NCBI RefSeq assembly: GCF_020520425.1
Contig: NC_079487.1
Location: 109,092,141-109,156,140, forward strand
DNA: 64,000 nucleotides
Direction of reading: 5' to 3'
DNA from: Spinacia oleracea
Lineage: Eukaryota > Streptophyta > Magnoliopsida > Caryophyllales > Amaranthaceae
Shown: positions 23,533 through 34,039 of the stretch, piece after piece
Layout: every line of letters starts with the position of its first letter
How positions within the stretch are numbered: the stretch's first letter is position 1
Translations under genes and position numbers: made by a program
Notes under the pieces: generated by a model
What the model was told of the DNA's origin: nothing
Seen by the model: the letters and a program-made list of their open reading frames with translations, nothing else
Databases searched by the model: none

Positions 23533-24786
23533 TCAGAACATCATCAAATTAGTTGATGTCTGAACAACAAAAGGTTCCATTAACAATCGAGTCAAGAAGT
23601 AAAAAATGACCCCTAAAGCAATGGAAATAGGCAAGGCCGGTAGTGCTCGACGACACACGGACAACAAAATGAGAGTACAAGCAAGCCCTGATATAATAGC
23701 AAGGTAACAAGCATATACTGTCATTAGATCATACATTGCAGCTCTACCCACCAGAACACTGTAAAACACAAAATCCCCCAACCCTAGTTTGATACCTGCA
23801 CTTGTGCCTTCCTCATTACCATCACCACCATCTCTCGTTACCATCTCCATAAGGGATGACCTCTCTTCATCTATCACGCCAATCTCACTCGAATTTTCTG
23901 CCACCAACGGTATTGTTTCCCCTTCATTCCTCATTCTCTCTCTTACATCCTCGACTGTACTTTCCTCCTCGTTTGAACGGTTTCCAACGTTTCTTGATAA
24001 ATTCTGGAGCTCCACCGATGAATTATCTGAAACCCCACCAACCAAAAGCCCTAAATCCCCATGTCTTCTTCCTCCGCCGTTAGAAGCAGAAACAGTAGGC
24101 CTTGCCTCGTAAACTAAAGCTGGAAGATCATCATCCCTTGATTGAGACAACTCCACTAGAATCTTCAATGGACCACCAGGAGCTAAAACTGCCACCAAAT
24201 CATAAACTGCCAAAGCAACCAGCAAAACCCAGGTAGTCCATTCAGGCAATTGGGTGAACCAAGCAGCAGTTATGATCCCCAAAATTACAGTATAAGTTTG
24301 GGTAATGATAATTGGAACTCCTCTTCCGAATACAGAGACAACCCCAAGTGCGGAGAAATTAAAAAGAGAGAGAAAACAAGTGAGGGCATCGAAGGGGAGA
24401 GAAAAATGGCTGATGAGAGAGAGAAAAATGGCACCCCCCATCGTTGTGAGGATGAGGAAAGCTGATAGGCGCATATAGTGTTTGAGAAAGTTGGTGAAGT
24501 TGTAGTAGTAAAGGAGGACAAGGACAAAGGTGACTACTGAAATGAGGACAATAAAAACAGCAGCGTTTAGAAGAGCGCCTTCAAGTTTTTGGGTTGTGGA
24601 ATCAGATGGATTTTCTGAGTAGACGAGATTGGCTGCAGTGATGATAGGGGTAGAAGGGGAAGATGGGAAAGAAGAGGAAGGAGAGAGAATGGAGACTAAT
24701 AGGACAACTAAGAGCATACAAATTGAAACTGGTGACATTACCCCGATTAGTTCTGTGCCAAGGGAATCAAGTATACTGCCCTCCAT
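23533..24786 (-). CDS. PS: Presenilin (intramembrane aspartyl protease)
   Basis: This is a single uninterrupted exon of 417 aa if the start is MEGSILDSLGTEL at 24786. An in-frame ATG 18 codons upstream (24840) exists, but its peptide does not look like family sequence. Presenilin is the catalytic subunit of gamma-secretase, a multi-pass endomembrane protease. Visible signatures are the first catalytic Asp in AVYDLVAV (D196), the second in LGLGDFVFYS (D338) and the PALP motif (383-386). About nine hydrophobic segments are present. A long acidic, Ser/Arg-rich hydrophilic loop (~215-325) lies between the two catalytic aspartates, as in plant presenilins. Intronless coding sequence is also usual for plant presenilins. 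Nothing essential looks missing. In plants the gamma-secretase substrates are largely unknown. Confidence 0.95.
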   Translation of the reverse strand: MEGSILDSLGTELIGVMSPVSICMLLVVLLVSILSPSSSFPSSPSTPIITAANLVYSENPSDSTTQKLEGALLNAAVFIVLISVVTFVLVLLYYYNFTNFLKHYMRLSAFLILTTMGGAIFLSLISHFSLPFDALTCFLSLFNFSALGVVSVFGRGVPIIITQTYTVILGIITAAWFTQLPEWTTWVLLVALAVYDLVAVLAPGGPLKILVELSQSRDDDLPALVYEARPTVSASNGGGRRHGDLGLLVGGVSDNSSVELQNLSRNVGNRSNEEESTVEDVRERMRNEGETIPLVAENSSEIGVIDEERSSLMEMVTRDGGDGNEEGTSAGIKLGLGDFVFYSVLVGRAAMYDLMTVYACYLAIISGLACTLILLSVCRRALPALPISIALGVIFYFLTRLLMEPFVVQTSTNLMMF

Positions 24787-27490
24787 TGCTGCTGGTTTTG
24801 GGTTGAGGAGAAAAGAAGGGTATTGGAAGGTCACAGACACGCTATTGGAGGGGCTTGTTGGGGGAAGAAATGGTGAATGAAGTTAATCAGAATGATGCAC
24901 ACTCACAGATGTATGAGCCACATTCACTGAGGTGTTCCGTGAACTTCAGTTTGTCCCTTCAGCACAGTTGTTCCAACATAGACAAACAACAGCCTTGATA
25001 AATGTCCAAATGGAGTCATACTCAGATCTGCGCAGCACGGCAACCCAAAAATTAGTACAAGAGACCATTAGCAGCCAACATTTCGAATGAATGATATTTC
25101 TTTCTGTCATAAAAGTCTACAAAATGCTTCTTCGAAACTCACCATTCCGTTGCAGAAAACTAAATCAATCATAAAATTAAATTAAACATACAAGTAGGTT
25201 CCTCAAGAAATCATCACCAAGAATAAGAATATATTGCTAAGTTCAAAAATGAAACCTAAGAACCCTTGATAAGTAGCACAGACAATGAAGCTAAAATAAA
25301 AATCTGACATCTTTGTCAAATAACTAGCAACTTCATTAAGTAAAGGCAATATAATTAGCTTAAAGTCACAAACAGATAGCAGAACCCGATGATCCCGAAA
25401 ATGAATGAAGCTAAACCAAGCAAATGAACGAAAACAAATTCACAAGATGCATCTTCAGACAGCAGATTAATAAAACCACAACATTGAGACGGAAATTTCT
25501 CTCAGGTGGCCTTTCTTTGTCTCATCCAAGATTTAAACTTCAAAGTTAACAAATACAAAAATCCCCGCTATCTTGTAATGATCGAACTAGAGTGAAGCTT
25601 GCTTCTATAAATGCTGAACTAAAGATAGTACAATATGCCTCTTGTGATTTGTACAAAGAGATGTAAATCCTCATATCGACCTAATTCACTACCCAGTGGC
25701 CAAAGCCAAAATTCCCATGTGCTGCAGTTCTACACAGACGCAAATTAGAACTTCAGAATGCAAGAGAAAGATCGAAAGACGATGAATCATTATTTACCAA
25801 TCATCAGAGTCATACCCGCAACGAAGGTAACCAAAATATTCTTAATTATCTTTCTTTAAAATAAATATTTTGATTGTAGACAGCCTTCTTACGGAAAGTA
25901 TGCAGACAAGGTTCCTAGTGCAATCCTTACACTGAACTACCTATACATCGCAAGATGCCATTGAAAGTTGCATCCATGAGTTATGTGCATGTTGCAAAGC
26001 TTAGAAAACCCAATAAGCTCTATAAACACAATCAAGGAAGATCAATATGATTCACTCCTTTTTTCCCGAATAACCCTCAAAAACCTCTAATTATCAGTCA
26101 CTACTTTGGCTTACTGTAATCTCTTAACTAATATCCAAACAAAATACCTAACTCTACCAAAATGGTAGACAGAGAAACACCTAAGTGCCTATTTACTGAA
26201 CTGGCAGCTGTAGAAACTAGAAAGTCTCGCTCCTGTGAGTCACGTGCCATCGCCGGCTCGCCGTGATGCCACCAAAAATTAAGCAACTTCTAACACTACA
26301 ACAAAACTCGTGCTCTGTTCTGTTCGACTTATTTTGACTGATTTCTGACAAAATAAGTTCAGTTAAGTTCAAATTAGTTCAGTTAGCTTCAGATAAAATA
26401 AGTTTAGATAAGTTAAGATAAGTTCAGTTAAGTTCAGATAAGTTTAGTTAGGTTCAGATAAAAAATAAGTCGAATAGAACGGAGTGTCATACAAAAACTC
26501 GAGGTTTCTTCTATGTACAACCCCACAATTGAAACTTTCCCTCTTTCCACAAAGCTTGAAGATGTTGAAACCACTTACCCCAAACTAAACAGTGGGGGAT
26601 CTTTTAACACCCTAAACTTACAATTTTTACTCTTACACACATTTGCCATCTCTTACTATGTTTTCCTACAGATTTTTACTCTTGCAATTTTTACAACTTA
26701 AAACTTCCGTACTTTGAAACCAGAAACTTCAACCAACAGAAAAATCACAAAAGAAGAACAACTCAAGCACCAAAAACCTAATGGGAAAATTTCACCCATT
26801 CAACCTAGCTAATTGGATAAAACCTTTAATTTACCAAAATGGCGAAACCCTTTTTCTTCCTAATTCAGTTAACCTAATCTGTAAACCAACCTAGAAAAGG
26901 GCCATACATTTTCCAAGTGCATATACTAATGAAAATAAAGTTCATCAGAAAATATCATGAAGTACCCCAAAGTCCAAAATTCCCATCAAACTCTCAATCA
27001 ATTCATAACCACGACAAAAAAAAATTAACAATTTCAATAAGAATAATTACCCTAGTTTATAACTTGGGATTAAGAATCTCACCTGAAATGATTATCGTGG
27101 CAAAAAACCCACATCAACAGAGGTAAATTAAGAGGAATTCTTCACCATTTTGATGCTAATTCTGCAATATAAGCAACATTTTAACAAATTGGATCAAATT
27201 CGCAAAGATGATGAGAAAATTACAAAGATATGTTATGATCTAAAGTAAGATTAAGTCAGTCTTGCCACATGAGGCATCAGAAGTCGACTTTTGCGAGAAT
27301 TTTCAGAGGGAATGAAATAAAGATGGTGAACCTATAGAATGGAAGTCCTTGCGGTAAACGACGGCGTCTTGCTTGTACAACAACTCGAGCATTAAATGGC
27401 TAGGGTAATGTATAATTTTATGCTCGATTTCCTAAATGGTTATACTTTTGTCCGTTCCAATATTATTAAAATCATTTACCTCAAATTTTC
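24787..27490 (-). other. Upstream region of presenilin
   Basis: I see no coding sequence. The start-proximal ~150 bp is plausibly the 5' leader, which might be spliced. Much of the rest is A+T-rich, with candidate intron-like pyrimidine tracts but no exon I can defend. It holds one MITE (26312-26485). Confidence 0.35.
26312..26485. mobile_element. Small TIR element with AAGTTCAG tandem repeats
   Basis: The left end CTGTTCTGTTCGACTTATTT and right end AATAAGTCGAATAGAACGGAG are inverted copies of each other. Between them the word AAGTTCAGTTA/AAGTTCAGATA is repeated about six times. It is 174 bp and non-coding. The same family is cut by the window start (1-45). Confidence 0.55.
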
Positions 27491-27529
27491 ACAAATATTG
27501 CACCAGTTTAATTTTTATTTATTAATAGT

Positions 27530-28060
27530 AAAAATTATTCATTAATAAAAATTCATACAACATAATTCGTATACAACAGAAATCGTAACCATATAACAAA
27601 CTGAATCAAAAAGAGGTATTCTTCCATTAAAACTACGATCGTTGAGAAGGTCACATGCACTGTGAAATATTTCTTACACATATCGTTGGAATATACAACC
27701 TTTTTGGAGAGACGACCTAACGATTTGTTGTATCCACGAGTACGACTTCCATCTGACTCATCTAAGTCAATTTGAAAAATTGATAACTGCTGCAATCTCG
27801 CATAGTTCTTTACCAACGAACCAAATTTACCCCACCACTGGGAACTTACTACACTCAATAATGTAGTTTTATTGAATTTAACGACAAAACATGTAATTTT
27901 TAAAACAAAAGGGTCGGGAATAGCCAAATTTTTGAATTTTTTTGACTATTTTTGACCTAGAAAACCTTAAGATTTGTAAACTTAAGGGAGAGAAAAGAGG
28001 GAGGAAATTGGTTAGGGTATTTTTTGTAGGACGCATAAAATATTGCACCATTTTCATTAC
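27530..28060. repeat. Dispersed repeat shared with 46064-46620
   Basis: This region matches 46064-46620 in order and orientation. Shared words are ATTAATAAA, AAAACTACGGTCGTTGA (ACTACGATCGTTGAG here), CAACCTTTTT, CTAACGATTTGTTGTA and a G+A-rich tail. On the minus strand both copies keep a similar peptide-like stretch around GYNKSL and LSKK / LSEK, suggesting a decayed coding region of a transposon or a captured gene. I cannot name the parent. Confidence 0.5.
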
Positions 28061-29814
28061 GAAAAATAAAAAATTTGCTTTCACACTATAAATAACCTAT
28101 ATACTCTTACATGTTAACTCTGGAACATTTTAATCACATGACAAGTTGTATTTTTTTCTTTGTCTTTCTTACTTTTTCCGACTTAAAAAAATCTTGTGTC
28201 AAACCCAATGAAGCAATAAATATGGAGCGGAGGAAGTACTTACTTTTTTTCCCGATATTTAATCTACATATTTAAATACTCACACCATCCCATAATGTTT
28301 TTCCTATTTTCTTTTATAGCGACTCAAAATGATCTTTCCCTTTCAATTCTTCCTTTTTAAATTCATATTCTAGAAAGTACGATGAAGGGTCCTACTAAAT
28401 AAATACCTCGCACAAATATTTCCAGTTATATTTACAGGTCAGACTCATTGAAAGTGAGGGGGATTATAAGGGAAATCCTCACTTTCTAAAAAGCCCATCG
28501 TGAGGGGTTTTGATACCCAACGACTTTTATTGGGCTTAACATGTCATAAACTTGTTGTAGGCGTAACATGTTCCTATGTGGCAGTACTCTCTCGATATAT
28601 TCAATCATCATCGTCAATTCTTCACCATCTTGTTAACTTTTTCACCGGTTATCAGTCACTTAAGCCCAATCAAAGTCATTGGTAGTAAAAATGGGATTAT
28701 TAAAAAAATATGTCATATGTGGAATTAATAAAAGAAAATCGGTCAAATATTGGATTAATATTACCAAATTTCAAAAAAAAAAAAAAAAAAAAAATGTATG
28801 TTAAAAATGAAAAGGAAAAACAAGGTGTGTGATGCACATTCTTTTTTGGGGGGATTAATTGTATCCCAGTGGCCAGTGGGGACTCCACTTGCTAAACGTA
28901 CTTCACTACTTTGTGATTCGTGAAAGACTTGCAAAATTTGCATGAAAATGTTGTAATGCACTTTAGTGTCTTTTTTTGTTCACTTCAATTCTAATTTAGT
29001 TTGTATTCACATGGATGTACAAAGGTAACAACCAAAAAATAAAATAAATGTATACTTGAATAAGTTTTGTACGGAGTAATTAATTGGTGATAGTCCGACT
29101 TGAACCCAATTAAAGTTATTATAGTTGAGTAATCTATCTATATTTAGTCTATAAAAAGCGAAATTATTGATAATTTCCAAAGACTTGTATGTGGCAAGTC
29201 ACACTCATCAATTGGTGGTGTGACGTGTTCCTATTTGCGACAAATATACCATGCAAGGTGAATATGAAAAGGAATGACTTAAAATATGTCGGCATCTTCA
29301 CCCATGTTGGGCGGATTTTCCTTCTCACCGGCAACGTAATGAAGATCGGGTGTTTATATAATCTGGTTGTTTGATGGGAAGCCATTTAGGGATCTCGGTT
29401 CTTGTCTTTCTTTGTTTTTTCTATGTCTAAATTGAATAACAAATCTAGAACTAATTAATCATTAGAAACAAAATTTAGGAGAATGATCGGGGGAAAAAAA
29501 AACCCAAAGTTATAGCAATTTTGATGTCGTTTGTAGTTGTTGTTGTGGCTAAGATTGTCTATCTTCACTGTCAGTGGTGATTATACTTCAGGTATATATG
29601 TTTGCACAATTGCACGACCATAGATATATGAGTAGAGATGTTGGTGGTTGGAGGAGAGAGATTGTGTACGTGCATGTGTAGATGGAAGAAATGCAGAGCT
29701 AGCTAATGTTGTCAACTCACCATTGTTTGTGTAATGTTGTTACTTGTAGGAGCTACGAGAGAGAAGGAGTGTCAACTGCAAAAGTACCAGATTTTGGTAA
29801 CACTAACTGAACTA
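28061..29814. other. Intergenic, A+T-rich
   Basis: No gene is supported. A 22-nt A run at 28773-28796 has no LINE/SINE body attached that I can see. The sequence immediately left of 29815 is the insertion site of the mariner element. Confidence 0.4.
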
Positions 29815-30246
29815 CTCCCTCCATTTCTAAATGTTGTATCCATTTGGAATCTTGGGGGGTTTTTAAGAAAAATAGAATCTTGGTTTGTATGGGTATAAGT
29901 GTAATGATTGGGTGTAAGAGAAATGATTGTGTGTAAGAATGTGTAAGAGATTCTTTTTTAAAGATTAAAGTAAGGAGAGAGAAAATATTAAAGAATTATG
30001 GGAAAGGGGATATTTTCATTTAATTAATCAAAAATCAGAAAAAATCTGATTGAAGTGGGGACCAAAGTACATGAGGTGGATTTATTTCATCCAATGAGAT
30101 TACAGCAACAGAAAAAAACGGAGGGAAAACTTCCCAAATTGGGAAAGTCCACTTCCCTTTTTACACTTCCCTCCAAAAACAGAAATTTACCAAAAAGTTT
30201 TCCCTCCAAACTTTTTCCCTCCAAACTTTATACATTTACCACCCTT

Positions 30247-30254
30247 TATAAATA
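30247..30254 (+). promoter_or_regulatory. TATA box of the transposase gene
   Basis: TATAAATA lies 115-122 bp before the ATG at 30369, downstream of repeated TTCCCTCCAAA words (30166-30226). It predicts a start near 30280 and a leader of ~90 nt. Confidence 0.5.
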
Positions 30255-30368
30255 GGGGACAATTTCTACCCAAAAACCCTCATAAATTCCAACTGTTTTA
30301 ATATCAGTTACAACAACAAAAAACCAAAGGCAATAAATGCACTACAATTAATCAGCAAGGGGACATTA

Positions 30369-32015
30369 ATGGCTTCAGATCAAGAGGAGGACGAGTTCCT
30401 CGGTTTTTCCGATGATGAAGGAGACGGGACGAACTCTGATTCAGATTATGATGATGATGAAGCAACCCAAAATGCTGTAAGTGAAGTAAATGCTCATCAA
30501 ATAGGGGACTTTGAGCAAAATCAACAATTGCCAGATCTGAATGAAGTGGGACAAGAATATGCACAAGAATGTGAAGTGGGACCACAGCATACATCAGGTA
30601 TATCAGATAACCACTCAGTTCCATTTTTGTTTGATTTGAACATGCCAACACAACAAGAGTTCCCACCATCTCCAATTCATCAAACAGAAACAGAGCAAAA
30701 TCATCATAAGCCTAGAACCCCAAGGATTAACAACGAATTAAGGTTGGAAATCTTGTTGTTCCTTCTCTTAAGAAAAGAAAAGCATTCAGATGAACTCATT
30801 CATGGGACAAATAGGCAGGCTGTTATAAAGTTTGGTTACACAAGGAAGACAATTAGACTAATATGGCAGAGAGCATTGGCACATAAGGCAGCCATGGATT
30901 CGTATTTCTATGATAGCAAATATCACAACTGTGGGAGAAAGAGAATTCAAGTAACATATGAGTCTATAGCCTCCATAGCCATGGGGGATAGAACAACCAT
31001 TATTGATCTAGCAAGGATGCTCAATTTGAGTCCCACAACAGTTTGGAGAATGGTGAAAAGAAAACAGATAAAACCACATTCAAGTCCATTGAATCCAGGC
31101 ATTTCAGAAGAATGCAAGATGGCAAGGATGAAGTGGGTACTTGGTCTCTTAATGGACTACTCAATACCAAATGATCCCACATATTACAGCATGTATGATT
31201 TCATTCACATCGATGAGAAATGGTTCTATCTTACACAAAAAAGTCAAAGAGTTTATTTAGCAAACAATGAACCATTTCCACACAGGAAGGGAAAATCAAG
31301 AACTAAGATTCCAAAGTTCATGTTTATGGCAGCAGTAGCAAGGCCAAGGTGGGGACAAGATGGGCAGTGTGAGTGGGATGGGAAACTTGGTATATTTCCA
31401 TTCACAGATGCAGTGGCAGCAAAGAGAACATCCAAAAATAGAGTCAAGGGGACAATTGAGACTAAACCAATCAAGTCAGTTAATCAGATTGCAACTAGGG
31501 CCATGCTAATCAACTACCTAATCCCAGCAATTAAAGAGAAATGGCCACCACATGAGGGGGAAAGGGTGATATACATCATTCAAGACAATGCAAAGGCACA
31601 CATTTTGCAAAATGATCAAGAATGGCAGCAACATTACAAGCAAGATGGCTTCACATTGATATTGACTCAGCAGCCAGCAAACAGTCCAGATTGTAACATA
31701 TTAGACTTGGGGTTCTTTAGGTCAATTCAATCACTAATGCACAAAAAGATGCCTAAAACAGTTGAAGATTTAAGTGGTGCTGTGACTGAGGCATATAATG
31801 AACTGCATGCAAAGACTCTATCTAATGTGTGGATGTCACTTCAATATGTTGGAAATGAAATTTTGAAACACAAGGGGGACAATGACTACCAACTCCCACA
31901 CAACAAGAAAAAGATTTTAGAAGATGAGGGGAATCTGCCAGAACAAGTTAAGGCCCCAAGGTGGGCTGTGAATGAATGCAAACAACTTGTTGATGAATGG
32001 AGAGCAAATCAGTGA
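30369..32015 (+). CDS. Mariner-like (DD39D) transposase
   Basis: This is one open frame of 548 aa. The N-terminal ~115 residues are acidic and Asp/Glu-rich, with two DLN words (LPDLNEV at 54-60, LFDLNMP at 87-93). Residues ~118-235 hold the paired helix-turn-helix DNA-binding region (HGTNRQAVIKFGYTRKT, then TIIDLARMLNLSPTTVWRMV). The catalytic triad is D282 (HIDEKWFYLT), D406 (IIQDNAKAH) and D446 (CNILDLGFF). There are 39 residues between the last two, the DD39D spacing of plant mariner-like elements, and PANSPDCNILDLGFF is the family's signature. Length and all three acidic residues are intact. It would cut and paste the surrounding element, and possibly Stowaway MITEs with similar ends. The start is the first ATG after the TATA box and precedes the acidic region naturally. 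Confidence 0.93.
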   Translation: MASDQEEDEFLGFSDDEGDGTNSDSDYDDDEATQNAVSEVNAHQIGDFEQNQQLPDLNEVGQEYAQECEVGPQHTSGISDNHSVPFLFDLNMPTQQEFPPSPIHQTETEQNHHKPRTPRINNELRLEILLFLLLRKEKHSDELIHGTNRQAVIKFGYTRKTIRLIWQRALAHKAAMDSYFYDSKYHNCGRKRIQVTYESIASIAMGDRTTIIDLARMLNLSPTTVWRMVKRKQIKPHSSPLNPGISEECKMARMKWVLGLLMDYSIPNDPTYYSMYDFIHIDEKWFYLTQKSQRVYLANNEPFPHRKGKSRTKIPKFMFMAAVARPRWGQDGQCEWDGKLGIFPFTDAVAAKRTSKNRVKGTIETKPIKSVNQIATRAMLINYLIPAIKEKWPPHEGERVIYIIQDNAKAHILQNDQEWQQHYKQDGFTLILTQQPANSPDCNILDLGFFRSIQSLMHKKMPKTVEDLSGAVTEAYNELHAKTLSNVWMSLQYVGNEILKHKGDNDYQLPHNKKKILEDEGNLPEQVKAPRWAVNECKQLVDEWRANQ

Positions 32016-32233
32016 AGTATAGAGCAAGAACGAGAGATTACTTTTTGTGTTTTGGGAACATGTTTTAAAAATTACAAGAGCAAACAAAATGTCACTTTTG
32101 TAAGCTTGAATGAAAGCATCACATGTATTTAAAACATTTTGGAAGCAACATATCAACTGGAAGAATGAATGAATCAATTTGTTGTTGTTAATCTTTAGTT
32201 TTTGTTCATCATACTCACATATTTGTAGTTATT

Positions 32234-32343
32234 CATGTACATTGCATATTAACATATGATTTCAGGATTATTCAAAATCATAAGGGAACATGTACATTGC
32301 ATATTAACATATGATTTCAGGATAAGTCAAAATCATAAGGCAA
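32234..32343 (+). repeat. Two direct copies of a 55-bp unit
   Basis: CATGTACATTGCATATTAAC begins at 32234 and again at 32289, and both units end in AATCATAAGG. They are nearly identical. They lie between the transposase stop codon and the foldback array, where the transposase transcript probably ends. Confidence 0.75.
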
Positions 32344-32492
32344 CAATGCACCAATTTAATGAGTCAGCCATTCCTTAAACCATTAAGGGGACAACTTTAT
32401 GTTTTCAAGGCAACACATGAATTCATTTTCAAGGCAAGGCAAAGCATGGGGACATGTTGTTCTCAGTTTGTATGTGTTCATCATCATTGAAT

Positions 32493-32595
32493 CCTAAACT
32501 TTAATATCCTCCTCCCAAATGGAGTGAATGACTAACACAAACAGAAATGGGATAGAAAAGTCACTCCATTTGACAGAGGATACTAAAAGTGTAGG
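32493..32595 (+). ncRNA. Foldback 1 of 9 (family I)
   Basis: The left arm contains ACTTTAATATCCTCC and AAATGGAGTGA. The right arm contains TCACTCCATTT and GAGGATACTAAAAGT. They pair over about 37 positions with few mismatches around a ~30-nt loop. Shape and size resemble a plant microRNA precursor. Whether it is transcribed is unknown. Confidence 0.5.
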
Positions 32596-32626
32596 AAACT
32601 CAGGACATGCAAAATCACAACTCTAA

Positions 32627-32707
32627 ACACATCAGCTTCAAAATGGAAAGAATGAATATCACATCATTTTCAGATGGAATTTATTCCCATTTTGAAACCG
32701 ATGCGTC
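32627..32707 (+). ncRNA. Foldback 2 of 9 (family II)
   Basis: This is an 81-nt unit. CTTCAAAATGG on the left pairs with CCATTTTGAAA on the right, with outer pairing of CATC to GATG. The loop TATCACATCATTTTCAGATG is identical to that of foldback 3. Confidence 0.5.
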
Positions 32708-32844
32708 AAAAGATGTAATATTCGAGTTACTAAATCATTTCATCATTGAACAACTCAAAAAAACAAGGCCATGAGCAAGGCAGCAAAGGCAAGGTATTTA
32801 CTTACAACATACTTAGAAAGTCATATGCAAAATCACTTCTCTAA

Positions 32845-32925
32845 ACACATCGGCATCTAAGTGGAAAGAATGCATATCACATCATTTTCAGATGGAAAAT
32901 CTTACCACCTAGATACCGATGCGTC
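32845..32925 (+). ncRNA. Foldback 3 of 9 (family II)
   Basis: This is also exactly 81 nt. CATCTAAGTGG pairs with CCACCTAGATA. Compared with foldback 2 the loop and base are unchanged, while three arm positions differ on both sides so as to keep pairing (T-A to A-T, A-T to T-A, A-T to G-C). Confidence 0.55.
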
Positions 32926-33042
32926 AACAAAAGTAAAATTCGATATGCTTAAACCAATTCATCATTGAACAAAGCATGAAGAAGAGGGCATCAAGTACAT
33001 AGAAGCAAGTACACACAACCATCTCAGAATGTCCCCAAGCAT

Positions 33043-33140
33043 CCCTCACACAAACCCCATCCACCAACACTTAGCTCCCGAGAAGCATTATTCATGCTAA
33101 TGGCGCATGAGTGTTAATGGAATATAGGGTTTGAGTGTCA
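33043..33140 (+). ncRNA. Foldback 4 of 9 (family III)
   Basis: The left arm CTCACACAAACCCC...CCAACACTTAGC pairs with the right arm GTGTTAATGG...AGGGTTTGAGTG. The apical part contains GAGAAGCAT and CTAATGGCGCA, and the left flank contains ATGTCCCCAAGCAT. Both are shared with foldbacks 8 and 9 although the arms differ. Confidence 0.5.
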
Positions 33141-33244
33141 GCAAATGAAAACTCATCATAGATGACTCAAAACAAATAACAAGGCAGCAATGGACAAGGC
33201 ACAACAATCTCAGTTAGGTTGATTTACAGCATATATGTAGTATG

Positions 33245-33362
33245 TTTCTAAATTTTAACAACCTCATCACCCTTTCACAAAAGGGATTACATGATCACTT
33301 GTTTGTTTTTGAAATGAAATTTATCCCCTTTTGTAAAAGGGGACGAGGGAATATGTTAGAAA
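33245..33362 (+). ncRNA. Foldback 5 of 9 (family I-like)
   Basis: The left arm has CCCTTTCACAAAAGGGAT and the right arm has ATCCCCTTTTGTAAAAGGGG. The outer TTTCTAA pairs with TTAGAAA. The arms themselves contain nested complementarity (CCCTTT/AAAGGG), so alternative folds exist. Confidence 0.45.
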
Positions 33363-33486
33363 CCAAAATCTAAGATAATCAACAATTACATCACAGATCA
33401 CAATGATCAAACTCACACATGGGACATTAGCAAACATTAGGGTTCCAATCTCAGAGTTGTTGAATAGCATCATTGATCTATTGTAT

Positions 33487-33601
33487 CAATATTTTCTCAA
33501 CTTTAACATCCTTTTGCCGAATGGAATGATTGATATTCACTACTGATCATGTGAAATGACAATCACTCCATTAGACAAAAGGAGTTAAAGGACAAGTATT
33601 G
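33487..33601 (+). ncRNA. Foldback 6 of 9 (family I)
   Basis: The left arm ACTTTAACATCCTTTTG...AATGGAATGATTG pairs with CAATCACTCCATT...CAAAAGGAGTTAAAG. The outer CAATA/TATTG closes the stem. Arms exceed 45 nt with few mismatches. The word order parallels foldback 1. Confidence 0.5.
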
Positions 33602-33682
33602 AAACATAAATCTCAGGATATCAACCTTTAACATCATTGATTATCATTAACACCACAATCAAACATGTTGTTTAAGTGTCAT

Positions 33683-33767
33683 GGTGGTCCTTCCAAAGGG
33701 AATTGACAAATTGTGAACTATCGCATTGGATATTTAAAAATAAGTCAATCCCCTTTGAAGGACCACC
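33683..33767 (+). ncRNA. Foldback 7 of 9
   Basis: The left arm GGTGGTCCTTCCAAAGGG, continued by AATTGAC, pairs almost perfectly with GTCAATCCCCTTTGAAGG, continued by ACCACC. The loop is ~32 nt. This is the cleanest stem in the array. Confidence 0.55.
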
Positions 33768-33822
33768 TAACTAACAAAAGTAAAACATGCATGACATCAA
33801 AATTCATCTCAGATGTCCCCAA

Positions 33823-33932
33823 GCATCATTGAAACAAATTCAACCTACACACACTTAGCGCCTGAGAAGCATCATCACTGATACTAATGGCAGCACGAGT
33901 GAGTGTAGGTAACTTGAATTGTTTCTCAGCAT
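33823..33932 (+). ncRNA. Foldback 8 of 9 (family III)
   Basis: The left arm AAACAAATTCAACCTACAC pairs with GTGTAGGTAACTTGAATTG, followed by TTTCTCAGC. The flank (ATGTCCCCAAGCATCATTGA) and apical words (GAGAAGCATC, CTAATGGC) match foldbacks 4 and 9, but the paired arm sequence is different. Confidence 0.5.
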
Positions 33933-34039
33933 ATGAAAGACTCATCATCGATGTAACTTGAAAAAACACATCAGCATATGAAAGACTCTGCATATGAAAG
34001 ACTCATCATCATGTTAAATTTGGTCTCAGATGTCCCCAA

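Noticed and set aside
23789-24880. Plus-strand open frames across presenilin
   Set aside because: They are antisense shadows of the intact presenilin coding region.
28773-28796. A22 run as a LINE or SINE tail
   Set aside because: No element body or target duplication could be recognised beside it.
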